Source: Streptomyces phaeofaciens | Lineage (GTDB): Bacteria > Actinomycetota > Actinomycetes > Streptomycetales > Streptomycetaceae | DNA: 64,000 nucleotides | Direction: 5' to 3' | Assembly (NCBI RefSeq): GCF_014648915.1 | Contig: NZ_BMSA01000038.1 | Coordinates: forward strand, 1 to 64,000 | Shown here: positions 10,673 to 18,943 of the stretch, piece after piece | How positions within the stretch are numbered: the stretch's first letter is position 1 | How the letters are laid out: every line of letters begins with the position of its first letter | Notes under the pieces: model-generated | Database searches by the model: none | What the model was told of the DNA's origin: nothing | Seen by the model: the letters and a program-made list of their open reading frames with translations, nothing else | Translations under genes and position numbers: made by a program

Positions 10673-11917
10673 TCACGTGTCGGCACCGTGCCGCAGCACC
10701 AGTGCCGAGTTCGACCCCATGAGGCCCCGGCTCAGGACCAGCGCGGTGCGCGCCTCGACGGCACGGGCCCGGCCGGTCACGAGGTCGAGGTCATGGCAGA
10801 TGTCGAAGACATTGGGGGTGGGGGGGACGACGCTCTGCTCCATCGCGAGCACCGCCGCCGCGGCGTCCAGCACCGGCGCCGCGCCGTAGCCGCGGCCGAT
10901 GCCGGTCTTGGGTGCCGTGACCGGCACGCGCCGGCCGTGGGCACCGAGGGCGTCGACGATCGCCAGCGCCTCGGCCCGGTCCGCCTCGGGCACGCCGAGG
11001 GCGTCGGCGAAGACCACGTCGATCTCCTCGGGGGCGCAGCCTGCTTCGTCCAGGGCGCCGCGGACGGCCTGGGCGAGTCCTTCCCTCGACCGCTCCCACC
11101 GGGAGGCGCCGGTGAAGGTCGCCGCGTGCCCGGCGAGGTACGCCCGGACGGGCGCGCCCCGCTCCCGCGCCGTGTCCTCGCCCTCGACGACCAGCATGGC
11201 GCCGCCCTCGGCCGGCACGAACCCGCAGGCCGCACCCGTGAAGGGACGGTAGGCGCGGGTCGGGTCCTCGACGGTGCTCAGCTCGTCGTACCCGAGCTGG
11301 CAGACCATCGAGTAGGGCGCGAGCGGCGCCTCGGTCGAGCCGGCCACGATCACATCGGTGCCGCGGCGCACGGCCCGGGCCGCGTGGGCGAGGGCGTCCA
11401 GCCCGCCGGCCTCGTCGGCGGCGACCACCCCGCAGGGGCCCTTGAGGCCGCGCCGGATCGAGATCTGGCCGGTGCTGGCCGCGTAGAACCAGGCGATGGA
11501 CTGGTAGGGGCCGACGAACCGGCTGCCCTTGCCCCACAGCTGCTGGAGCTCCCGCTGGCCGAACTCACCGCCGCCGGAGCCGGCCGCGGTGATCACGCCC
11601 ACGGAGAACGGCGCGCCGTCGACCTCGGCCCGGCCGAACCGGGCGTCCTCCATGGCGAAGTCGGCCGCGGCCATCGCGAAGTGGGTGAACCGGTCGGTCT
11701 GGACGAGGTAACGCCCCTCGACCGCGGCCGCCGGGTCGAAGTCGCGGACCTCGCCGGCCACCCGCAGCGGGAGGTGCTCGCAGCCCTCGCGGGTGATCCG
11801 GTCGAGGACGCTGATGCCCTCCTTGGTGGACTTCCAGAAGGTCTCGGTGCTCGCGCCGTTGGGCGCGATCACGCCGATCCCGGTGACGGCGGCCCGCCGT
11901 GGACGTGATGCGCTCAT
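10673..11917 (-). CDS. whiE-ORFIV: Chain length factor / KS-beta (whiE ORFIV type)
   Basis: A 414-residue thiolase-fold protein that pairs with KS-alpha to set polyketide chain length. The position of the KS cysteine is occupied by Glu169 in VVAADEAGGLDA, where most CLFs have Gln, so it is not a condensing enzyme. The canonical KS His motif is replaced by TAPKTGIGRGYGAAP. Its start overlaps the KS-alpha stop by four bases (ATGA at 11914-11917), the usual translational coupling for equimolar subunits. Confidence 0.93.
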   Translation of the reverse strand: MSASRPRRAAVTGIGVIAPNGASTETFWKSTKEGISVLDRITREGCEHLPLRVAGEVRDFDPAAAVEGRYLVQTDRFTHFAMAAADFAMEDARFGRAEVDGAPFSVGVITAAGSGGGEFGQRELQQLWGKGSRFVGPYQSIAWFYAASTGQISIRRGLKGPCGVVAADEAGGLDALAHAARAVRRGTDVIVAGSTEAPLAPYSMVCQLGYDELSTVEDPTRAYRPFTGAACGFVPAEGGAMLVVEGEDTARERGAPVRAYLAGHAATFTGASRWERSREGLAQAVRGALDEAGCAPEEIDVVFADALGVPEADRAEALAIVDALGAHGRRVPVTAPKTGIGRGYGAAPVLDAAAAVLAMEQSVVPPTPNVFDICHDLDLVTGRARAVEARTALVLSRGLMGSNSALVLRHGADT

Positions 11918-13182
11918 CGTGTTCTCTCCCTCGGCCGGTTCAGGACCACCGCCGACTGGAAGCCGCCGAACCCGCTGCCGACCGAGAGCACGCTGTTCAG
12001 CCTGCGCTCACGGGCGACACGCGGCACGTAGTCCAGGTCGCACTCGGGGTCCGGGGTCTCGTAGTTCGCGGTGGGCGGTACGACCTGGTGGGCCAGGGCC
12101 AGCACGCAGGCGACGAGTTCGATCGCGCCGATCGCGCCGAGGGAGTGGCCCACCATGGACTTGATGGAGCTCATGGGCGTGGCGTAGGCGTGCTCGCCCA
12201 GGGTCCGTTTGACCGCGGCGGTCTCGTGGCGGTCGTTCTGCTTGGTGCCCGACCCGTGCGCGTTGACGTAGTCGATGGCCGTCGGGTCGAGCCGGGCGTG
12301 GTCGAGGGCGTCCTCGATGGCCCGGGCCATCTCCAGGCCCTCGCTGGTCAGCCCGGTCATGTGGTAGGCGTTGCCGAAGGTGGAGTAGCCGCCCAGCTCG
12401 CAGTAGACCCGCGCGCCACGGGCCCGGGCGTGCTCCAGCTCCTCCAGGACGAGCACCGCGCCGCCCTCCCCCATCACGAACCCGTCGCGGTCGGCGTCGA
12501 AGGGGCGCGAGGCGTGGGCGGGGTCGTCGTTGTTCGGGGAGGTGGCCTTGATGGCGTCGAAGCAGGCCATGGTGATCGGGGAGATCGGCGAGTCCGAGGC
12601 CCCGGCTATGCATATGTCGGCCCGGCCCTCCTCGACGGCGTGGAAGGCGTATCCGACGGCGTCGAGGCCGGAGGTGCAGCCGGTGGAGACGGTCTGCACC
12701 GGCCCGCCCGCCCCGAACCGCTCGGCGACGGTCGAGGCGAGCGTGCTGGGCGCGAACGCGCGGTGCAGATGCGGCTGCGCCTCCTGGTGGTCCACGTCCC
12801 AGCGCTGCCCGCCGTGGCTGACCAGGACGTAGTCGTGCTCCAGCCGGGTGGTGCCGCCCACCGCGGTGCCCAGGGAGACCCCGACCCGCCAGGGGTTCTC
12901 CCGGGCGAGGTCGAGACCGGCGTCCCGGACCGCCTCCTCACCGGCGACCAGCGCGAACTGGATGTACCGGTCGCAGCGGGCGGCCTGCTCGGCGTCCAGC
13001 CCGTGGGCCGCCGGGTCGAAGTCGCACTCGGCGGCGATCCGCGAACGCAGTCCGGCCGGGTCGAAGAAGGTGATGCCGCGGGTCGCCGTGCGTCCGGCGG
13101 CCAGGAGGTCCCAGAACGCCGGCACGCCTATGCCGCCGGGGGCGACGATGCCTATGCCGGTGACCGCCACCCGCCTGGTCAT
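11914..13182 (-). CDS. whiE-ORFIII: Ketosynthase alpha (minimal PKS, whiE ORFIII type)
   Basis: A 422-residue condensing enzyme. The active-site cysteine is Cys169 (TVSTGCTSGLDA), with the two His motifs NAHGSGTKQND and GHSLGAIGA. It condenses malonyl units on the ACP together with the CLF. Gene order (cupin, KS-alpha, CLF, ACP, aromatase, TcmI cyclase) is that of whiE spore-pigment clusters and differs from antibiotic clusters. It overlaps both neighbours by ATGA. Confidence 0.95.
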   Translation of the reverse strand: MTRRVAVTGIGIVAPGGIGVPAFWDLLAAGRTATRGITFFDPAGLRSRIAAECDFDPAAHGLDAEQAARCDRYIQFALVAGEEAVRDAGLDLARENPWRVGVSLGTAVGGTTRLEHDYVLVSHGGQRWDVDHQEAQPHLHRAFAPSTLASTVAERFGAGGPVQTVSTGCTSGLDAVGYAFHAVEEGRADICIAGASDSPISPITMACFDAIKATSPNNDDPAHASRPFDADRDGFVMGEGGAVLVLEELEHARARGARVYCELGGYSTFGNAYHMTGLTSEGLEMARAIEDALDHARLDPTAIDYVNAHGSGTKQNDRHETAAVKRTLGEHAYATPMSSIKSMVGHSLGAIGAIELVACVLALAHQVVPPTANYETPDPECDLDYVPRVARERRLNSVLSVGSGFGGFQSAVVLNRPRERTR

Positions 13183-13631
13183 GAGCGGACCTGACGCCGG
13201 GAGACCGCCAGGCCCTCGCCCGCGCCGACCGGCTCGGCCGCGGCGACGGTCTCCTCGGTGTCGACGTGGCCGAGCGGCGGGCTCGGGGCCAGCGGGCCGA
13301 GGTGGAAGACCAACCGGGCCTCCACCTTGCCGACGTTGCGGAAGCGGTGGCGCATGTTGACGGGGATCATGAGCCCCTGCTCGGGCTGGAGCGCGAGGGG
13401 CTCACCGTCCAGGTCCACCTCCAGCTGCCCGCACACGACGTACACGAACTCCTCGGAGTACGGGTGGTAGTGCTCCGCGATGCGGTCGCCGGGCTGGATC
13501 AGGGCCACGCCCATGAAACCGCTGGTGGAGCCGACCGTGGCCGGGGTGAGCAGAGCGCGCAGGTCGCCGCCGCGCCGCGTGTTGGGCTCGGCCTCGCTGA
13601 GATCCACGACTCTGGGACGGGGTGTGATCAC
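13179..13631 (-). CDS. whiE-ORFII: Cupin protein of the spore-pigment cluster (whiE ORFII type)
   Basis: A 150-residue single-cupin protein. The metal site is readable as HYHPYSEEFVYV and GLMIPVNMRHRFRN. GTG 13631 is chosen because GGAGG lies six bases upstream on the minus strand and the product then starts VITPRPRVVDL. The exact reaction in pigment biosynthesis is unknown; homologues are conserved in whiE-type operons. The stop overlaps the KS-alpha start by ATGA. Confidence 0.9.
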   Translation of the reverse strand: MITPRPRVVDLSEAEPNTRRGGDLRALLTPATVGSTSGFMGVALIQPGDRIAEHYHPYSEEFVYVVCGQLEVDLDGEPLALQPEQGLMIPVNMRHRFRNVGKVEARLVFHLGPLAPSPPLGHVDTEETVAAAEPVGAGEGLAVSRRQVRS

Positions 13632-13697
13632 GACGTTCCTCCGATCAGGTGGTGCATCGCCGTGGGGCGTGGCCGCCACGGCCGGGGTGAGGACGCA

Positions 13698-14855
13698 TCA
13701 GGCGTCGGGCGAGCGGCGGTCGGTGACGAGGTCCATCCGGACGAGTCCGCGCAGCCGCGGCGGGTCGCCCTTCTTCGGCGCGGGCGCGCCGGCGCCCGGG
13801 GATTCGTCCAGGAGCTCGGCGAACTCGGCCGCACGGGCGGGGTCGGAGAGGCCGAGGGAGAGGGCGGGGTCGGTGGCGTCGAGTCCGCCGCGCGCGTCGA
13901 TCAGACGGACCACGATGTCGTCGCGCTGGAAGATCGTGCTGCGCAGGACCGGGCTGTGCGGGTCGTCCGCGGCCGCCTCGTCCTGCGTGGCCAGCAGTTC
14001 CGCCAGCCGCATGCCGCAGCCGGGGCGGGCCGGGTAGTACAGCGCGTGCCGCTCGGCCGCCGGGTCCTCGCGCTCGGCCGTCACATGGTGGACGGCGGGC
14101 AGGGCCGCGCGGGTGAAGAAGATCCGGGCGGACTCGGGGTCGTCGAGGTCCCGGTCCTGCTCCAGGTAGGGGTTGACGGCCTCCTCGACGGCGCGCACCT
14201 CGGGCTGGCGGGCGACGTGGCGCAGCGCGGCGAGCAGGTCGCCCCGTACCTCGATGGCCCGTACGACCCGGTTGCCGTGCATGAACAGCGAGGTGCGGAT
14301 GAGCCGGGTGGTGTCGTCGACCTTCGGTTCGGGCGAGGCGTACTCGGAGAGGATCTTCGCGACCTTCTTCTCGCTGCCCGGCTTGACCGTGAAGGTGAGC
14401 GCGTGGCGGATGACGCCGTCGCCCATCCGGGGGGACGTCTGGAGCCGGCGCTTGCCCTGCGCGGCGTTCTCCGCCGGGCCGCCGGTCTCGCGGACCACGT
14501 GGAAGCGCAGCGACCTGGTGTCGCGCACGCAGCTGTGCAGCGGCTTCACCATCTCGACGTGTTCCTCGCTGTTGACCCAGGCGAGGAACGGCGGGGCGCT
14601 CTCCCACTCACTGGTGATGAGCCATTGGGAGGGGTTCTCGATGGACTGGCAGAGCTGGTCGCTGACATGTCCGGGAACGGACGCGACCTGGTTGCACAGT
14701 TGCTCGTACGCCTCCAGGAACTGCTGCTGGGCGCCGTCGTAGACGTCCACCAGCAGGACGACCCGGAGCCGGGAGCCGTCGAAGACGGACTGGGAGACGC
14801 GTTGCGACGCCTGTCGCGCCGTCGAACCTGAGAGACGTTCGGACGTGGTGGTCAT
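13698..14855 (-). CDS. whiE-ORFI: SchA/CurD-domain protein with monooxygenase-like half (whiE ORFI type)
   Basis: A 385-residue first gene of the pigment operon. The N-terminal half has an antibiotic-biosynthesis-monooxygenase-like ferredoxin fold (VFDGSRLRVVLLVDVYDGAQQ; SQWLITSEWES). The C-terminal half matches the SchA/CurD-like domain of spore-pigment proteins (RHALTFTVKPGSEKKVAKIL; VIRAIEV-type and LSDPARAAEFAEL strands). ATG 14855 is used because AAGGAG is 11 bases upstream; GTG 14864 would be too close. Its role is probably oxidation or cyclisation of the intermediate. The operon promoter should lie in 14856-14978. Confidence 0.85.
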   Translation of the reverse strand: MTTTSERLSGSTARQASQRVSQSVFDGSRLRVVLLVDVYDGAQQQFLEAYEQLCNQVASVPGHVSDQLCQSIENPSQWLITSEWESAPPFLAWVNSEEHVEMVKPLHSCVRDTRSLRFHVVRETGGPAENAAQGKRRLQTSPRMGDGVIRHALTFTVKPGSEKKVAKILSEYASPEPKVDDTTRLIRTSLFMHGNRVVRAIEVRGDLLAALRHVARQPEVRAVEEAVNPYLEQDRDLDDPESARIFFTRAALPAVHHVTAEREDPAAERHALYYPARPGCGMRLAELLATQDEAAADDPHSPVLRSTIFQRDDIVVRLIDARGGLDATDPALSLGLSDPARAAEFAELLDESPGAGAPAPKKGDPPRLRGLVRMDLVTDRRSPDA

Positions 14856-14978
14856 CCTGCGCACAACTCCTTCGCGGGGGCGGAAGCCGACGTGGGCCGC
14901 GTGATGCGACGTCAGCGTTCCTCGATCGTGTGCCCGTCCCCGCGACCGCGCGACTCGTGTGCACTGGGCGGGTGACCC

Positions 14979-15692
14979 TCAGTCCAGATGGGCGAAGACG
15001 ACGAGGTTCTCGGTGTAGTCCTTGGCGACGCGGTCATAGGCACCCGCGCAGGTGATGAGCCGCACCTGGGCCTGCGGTGTGTCGCCGTACACCCGGCGGT
15101 CGGGGAAGTCGTCCTTGGCGAAGGACTCGACGTCGTCGACGCGGAAGCGTGCCTTGCGGCCGTCGGCCCGTCTGACGTAGAAGACGTCGCCCTTGTCGAG
15201 TGCGGAGAGGTTCACGAAGACGGCGGCGGAGGTCTTGGTGTCGACGTGCCCGGCGATGATCGCGGTGCCGGCCTCGCCGGGGGAGGCGCCCTTGGCGTGC
15301 CAGCCGACGAGGTTGGTGTCGGCGGCGGGGGGCGGATCCAGCTGGCCCGTGGGGCCGACGGCGAGGTCGGTGAAGGGGGCGTCGACGGAGATCTTCGGGA
15401 TGAGCAGGCGCACCGGGCGGGAGCGCGGCAGCCGTTTCCCGGCCGCTTGTCCGGCGGGCTGTCCGGCGCGCGGCGCCGACGGGCCGGCGGCGTCCGGGGA
15501 GGCGGACGCGGTGATCTGCGGGGGGAGCGGGGGGCGGGAGCTGTCGGACGCCGGGTCCGTGCCGCCGCCGGTCAGGCTCACCACCAGGATCACGGCGGCC
15601 GCGGCGCACAGCATCAGCACGCCGGTACGGGACGACCGCTGGTCGTCCGGGGCGGTCCTGTCGTCGGTCGGGGTGGGAGAAGGGGCTGCCAT
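14979..15692 (-). CDS. Class F sortase
   Basis: A 237-residue membrane-anchored transpeptidase. One N-terminal membrane helix (VLMLCAAAAVILVVSL, about 25-40), a Pro/Ala linker, then the sortase barrel. His149 (IIAGHVDTKTS) and Cys215 (RLITCAG) are the catalytic pair; the Arg is not assigned with confidence. Sortases join surface proteins to peptidoglycan. The gene directly follows a repeat-rich surface protein on the same strand (123-base gap), its likely substrate. Unusually, the pair sits between the pigment operon and the pigment hydroxylase. Confidence 0.88.
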   Translation of the reverse strand: MAAPSPTPTDDRTAPDDQRSSRTGVLMLCAAAAVILVVSLTGGGTDPASDSSRPPLPPQITASASPDAAGPSAPRAGQPAGQAAGKRLPRSRPVRLLIPKISVDAPFTDLAVGPTGQLDPPPAADTNLVGWHAKGASPGEAGTAIIAGHVDTKTSAAVFVNLSALDKGDVFYVRRADGRKARFRVDDVESFAKDDFPDRRVYGDTPQAQVRLITCAGAYDRVAKDYTENLVVFAHLD

Positions 15693-15815
15693 CGGAAGAC
15701 CACCTCACTCGGGCGCGGCAGCGGAGCGGACGGGGCGGGGAGCGGGCCGGGCCGCCACACGGGGGCACGCGTGGCGGCCACGGCTGCGCTATCGCGGCTA
15801 TCGCGTCCGGCATGG

Positions 15816-16538
15816 TCAGGCCACTCCGGCCGTCTTCTTACGACGGGCCATGAACAGGCCGGCTGCGGCGACACCCAGGACGGCCAGGCCGCCGGTGGTC
15901 ACCGAGGGAGCGGCGAGGCCGCCGCCACCGGTGTGCACACCGCCGCTGGGCTTCTCCCAGTCGCCCTTGTCGTAGCCGCCGCTGTCCTTGCTGTAGCCGC
16001 TGTCCTCTTCCTTGTCCTTGTCCTTGTAGGTCTCCGGGTCGTGCTTCGGGTCCTTGGCGGTGCCCCAGTCACCCTCGTTGACCGTCATGAGGGCGCCACC
16101 GCCGGTGTGCACACCGCCGCTGGGCTTCTCCCAGTCGCCCTTGTCGTAGCCGCCGCTGTCCTTGCTGTAGCCGCCGTCCTCTTCCTTGTCCTTGCCCTTG
16201 TCCTTGTCCTTGTCCCAGTCACCCTCGTTGACCGTCATGAGGGCGCCACCGCCGGTGTGCACACCGCCGTGCGGGGCGTCGTGCTCCTTGCTCCAGCCGG
16301 AGTCCTCCTCCTTGCTCGACTCCTCCTTGCTCCAGCCGGAGTCGTCCTTCTTGCCCGACTCCTCCTTGCTCGACTCCTCCTTGCTCCAGCCGGAGTCGTC
16401 CTTCTTGCCCGACTCCTCCTTGCTGTAGCCGGAGTCTTCCTTCTCCCAGTCGCTGCCGGCCGCGAAGGCGCCGGGCGCCCCCATGCCGATGACGGCCGCA
16501 GCCGCCGTGGTGGCCAGGATCACGCGAGCAGAACGCAT
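15816..16538 (-). CDS. Repeat-rich cell-surface protein, probable sortase substrate
   Basis: A 240-residue secreted protein. Signal peptide MRSARVILATTAAAAVIG, then charged Ser/Lys/Glu/Asp repeats (DSGWSKEESSKEE; DKDKGKDKEEDGGYSKDSGG), then GGVHTGGG occurring three times, twice as GGVHTGGGALMTVNEGDW. The C-terminus has a hydrophobic helix (VTTGGLAVLGVAAAGLFM) and ARRKK tail, the layout of a wall-sorting signal, but no LPxTG is seen. Repeats exist at DNA level too (73-bp and 56-bp identical copies). It is likely a surface or spore-wall protein handled by the adjacent sortase. Confidence 0.75.
   Translation of the reverse strand: MRSARVILATTAAAAVIGMGAPGAFAAGSDWEKEDSGYSKEESGKKDDSGWSKEESSKEESGKKDDSGWSKEESSKEEDSGWSKEHDAPHGGVHTGGGALMTVNEGDWDKDKDKGKDKEEDGGYSKDSGGYDKGDWEKPSGGVHTGGGALMTVNEGDWGTAKDPKHDPETYKDKDKEEDSGYSKDSGGYDKGDWEKPSGGVHTGGGGLAAPSVTTGGLAVLGVAAAGLFMARRKKTAGVA
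15928..16000. repeat. 73-bp direct repeat, copy 1
   Basis: Identical base for base to 16102-16174, 174 bases away, inside the surface-protein gene. It encodes the GGVHTGGG-adjacent KPSGG and DKGDWE segment. Identity at DNA level suggests recent duplication or gene conversion. Confidence 0.85.
16102..16174. repeat. 73-bp direct repeat, copy 2
   Basis: Second copy of the 73-bp repeat at 15928-16000. A separate 56-bp identical pair (16064-16119 and 16214-16269) overlaps it and carries the TVNEGDW-encoding block. Confidence 0.85.
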
Positions 16539-16759
16539 CTGATGGTCCTTCCGTCATGGGCCGGGCAGTTGACGCTTCGTCAGCTGTGGAGACCCGGCCC
16601 CGACGTGATCCACCGTCAGGCAGTTCGCGCCGGGCCACCACTCGGGAGGATCACACGGGTGAACGGAGCGGGCGTCCGGCTGATCCCGGCCGTCCCGAGG
16701 GCCCCGCGCAGACGCCCGCACAGGCCCGCGTACGGGCCCTGGCACGGGCCGGGAACGCG

Positions 16760-16791
16760 GCCGCCCCCGGCCCATGGGGGCCGGGGGCGGC
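16760..16791. terminator. Terminator hairpin after the pigment hydroxylase gene
   Basis: A perfect 14-bp stem (GCCGCCCCCGGCCC and its complement) with an ATGG loop, 22 bases beyond the hydroxylase stop on the minus strand. It probably separates the hydroxylase transcript from the downstream surface-protein/sortase pair. Confidence 0.75.
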
Positions 16792-16812
16792 GCGTGGTGA
16801 CGGCAGGTCAGC

Positions 16813-18468
16813 TCAGCCGAGGGAGAGCACCTGGGTGAGGGCCTGGCGCAGGGCCCGCATCGGCTCCGCCTCCGGGCCGGCGGCCCGCCAGGCGACGAAC
16901 CCGTCGGGCCGGACCAGGACGGCACCCCCGGGCGCGATGCCGTGCCGCTGAGCCCAGTCCACGTCGTCCTCCGGCACCAGCTCGGCACCGGGCTCGGCGC
17001 CCACCCGGAAGGAGCGGAGCGGGACGAGCAGCTCGTCGGCGAGACGGGCGGCGGCCTGGTGCCAGCCGCCGGGGACGGCGGCGTCGCTGAGCAGGACGAG
17101 GGTGCGCTCGTAGAGGTCGAGGGTGGAGATCCGCTCGCCGTTGCGCCGGATCCACAAGTGGGGCGCCCTGCTGCCGGGTTCGCCGCTCAGGTCCAGCTGT
17201 TCCGGGACCACCGGGGACCCGGGGTCGGTGCCGGCGACGGCGCCGCTCGGGTACCGGTAGCCGAGCGCCACGTTGAGGATGCCGCTCTGCCGGCCGCCGC
17301 CCGCGCCGGGCGGCGGGGCGAAACCGGGGTGGCTGTGCTCGGCCGACCGGGCGGCGGCCCGGGCGCTGGTGGCCTCGGCCACCGGCCGGCGTTCGGCGTC
17401 GTAGGTGTCCAGCAGCCCCTCCCCCGCCCAGCCGTCGAGCACGGCGGCCAGCTTCCAGGCGAGGTTGTGCGCGTCCTGGATGCCGGTGTTGGAGCCGAAC
17501 GCCCCGGTGGGCGACATCTCGTGGGCCGAGTCGCCGGCCAGGAGCACCCGGCCCGAGCGGTAGCTGCGGGCGACGCGCTGGGCGGCGTGCCAGGGGGCGC
17601 GGCCGGTGATCTCCACGTCGAGGTCGGCGACACCGACCGCGCGCCGGATGTGCTCGGCGCACCGCTCGTCGGTGAACTCCTCCAGCGCCTCGCCCTGTTC
17701 GGGGTGCCAGGGGGCATGGAAGACCCACTGCTCCCGGTTGTCCACGGGCAGCAGCGCACCGTCGGCGTCGGGGGTGGTGAGGTAGCAGACGATGAAGCGG
17801 CGGTCGCCCACGACATCGGCGAGGCGACGGGAGCGGAAGGTGACGCTCACGTTGTGGAACAGGTCGCCGGGGCCGCTGTGACCGATGCCCAGCTGCTCCC
17901 GGACGGGGCTGCGGGGGCCGTCGGCGGCGACCAGGTAGTCGGCGTGGATGGTGGTGTGCTCGCCGGTCTCCCGGCTCTTGACCACCGCGGTGACCCCGGC
18001 GGGGCCGTCGTCGAACGACAGCATCTCGGTGGAGTAGCGCAGGTCGCCGCCGAGCCTGCGGGCGTGGTCGAGCAGCACCGGCTCCAGGTCGTTCTGGCTG
18101 CACAGGCACCAGGCCGTGGGACTGAACCGGGCCAGTCCACCACCGGGATCGATGTTGCGGAACAGCCACTCGCCCGCCTCGCCGACCAGGGTGGGCGTCT
18201 GGAGAATGCCGTGGTTCTCGGCGAGGGTGGCGGCGGCGGCGTGGATGTCCCGTTCCACGTCGGCCACCCGGAACAGCTCCATCGTGCGGACGTTGTTGCC
18301 GCGGCCGCGCGGGTGGATGGAGGTGCCGGCGTGGCGCTCCACCAGGGCGTGCCGCACGCCGAGCCGGCTCAGGAACAACGAGGTAGACAGTCCGACCAGG
18401 GATCCGCCGATGATGAGGACCGGGACCCTGAGGGTGTGGCCGTCGGCATGATCGGCTCGTTCGTTCAT
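16813..18468 (-). CDS. whiE-ORFVIII: FAD-dependent polyketide hydroxylase (whiE ORFVIII type)
   Basis: A 551-residue group A aromatic hydroxylase. FAD site VLIIGGSLVGLSTSLFL near residue 20, DG motif YLVAADGPRSPVR, and second FAD motif RVLLAGDSAHEMSPTGAFGSNTGIQDAHNLAWKL region (GD and GxxxGxQDA parts). C-terminal thioredoxin-like domain. It is expected to hydroxylate the pigment aromatic core using NADPH and O2. ATG 18468 follows GGAGG at eight bases. In S. coelicolor the equivalent gene is divergent from the operon; here it is on the same strand, separated by the sortase pair. Confidence 0.9.
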   Translation of the reverse strand: MNERADHADGHTLRVPVLIIGGSLVGLSTSLFLSRLGVRHALVERHAGTSIHPRGRGNNVRTMELFRVADVERDIHAAAATLAENHGILQTPTLVGEAGEWLFRNIDPGGGLARFSPTAWCLCSQNDLEPVLLDHARRLGGDLRYSTEMLSFDDGPAGVTAVVKSRETGEHTTIHADYLVAADGPRSPVREQLGIGHSGPGDLFHNVSVTFRSRRLADVVGDRRFIVCYLTTPDADGALLPVDNREQWVFHAPWHPEQGEALEEFTDERCAEHIRRAVGVADLDVEITGRAPWHAAQRVARSYRSGRVLLAGDSAHEMSPTGAFGSNTGIQDAHNLAWKLAAVLDGWAGEGLLDTYDAERRPVAEATSARAAARSAEHSHPGFAPPPGAGGGRQSGILNVALGYRYPSGAVAGTDPGSPVVPEQLDLSGEPGSRAPHLWIRRNGERISTLDLYERTLVLLSDAAVPGGWHQAAARLADELLVPLRSFRVGAEPGAELVPEDDVDWAQRHGIAPGGAVLVRPDGFVAWRAAGPEAEPMRALRQALTQVLSLG

Positions 18469-18499
18469 CACTCTCGCCTCCAGCGTGGTGTTTACCATT

Positions 18500-18517
18500 T
18501 CGGCCTTTTATAGCCGA
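18500..18517. promoter_or_regulatory. Inverted repeat upstream of the hydroxylase
   Basis: TCGGC (18500-18504) and GCCGA (18513-18517) flank the AT-rich centre CTTTTATA, within the 157-base divergent gap. It could be an operator or promoter element for the hydroxylase or zinc-ribbon gene. No regulator is assigned. Confidence 0.35.
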
Positions 18518-18625
18518 GATCATCATTTTTGCCCCGCACGACTGACGGCGGCTCAGGCTTTCACCCGGCTGCTCATGCGCGACACTGTGCGGTGCAGACA
18601 AGCACCGACCGGAAGGAAGCGCAGC

Positions 18626-18916
18626 GTGATCATCTTCGGCACCAAGGGATACCTGTACCAGCTCGCGATATTGACGCTGGTGTGCGGCGGCTGCGGCAAT
18701 CCGGCCGCGCACACGCTGCGCAAGCGCGTCACGAAGTTCACGCTGTTCTTCGTGCCGCTGTTCCCGTTCTCGACGAAGTACGCGACGCAGTGCACCTTCT
18801 GCGGCACGGAGCAGAAGGTGACGAAGGAGCAGGCGGAGCAGCTGACGGCGCACGGCGTGGGCGGTCCGGGCGCGCCGACGCACGGGCAGCCGCAGCAGCA
18901 GCCGTACCAGCACTGA
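18626..18916 (+). CDS. Small zinc-ribbon protein
   Basis: A 96-residue protein starting MIIFGTKGYLYQLAIL. Two cysteine pairs, CGGCG and CTFCG, about 45 residues apart form a zinc ribbon; the intervening segment KFTLFFVPLFPFSTKY is hydrophobic and may touch the membrane. The tail is Gln/Pro-rich. GTG 18626 follows GGAAGGAAG. Such zinc_ribbon_15-like proteins are common single genes in streptomycetes; function unknown. Confidence 0.8.
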   Translation: MIIFGTKGYLYQLAILTLVCGGCGNPAAHTLRKRVTKFTLFFVPLFPFSTKYATQCTFCGTEQKVTKEQAEQLTAHGVGGPGAPTHGQPQQQPYQH

Positions 18917-18943
18917 GGCCCCCGGCCCGGTGCCCCGCCGTGC

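Noticed and set aside
14979..16538. Sortase pair as part of a mobile element
   Set aside because: No terminal inverted repeats, transposase or integrase, and base composition matches the neighbours.
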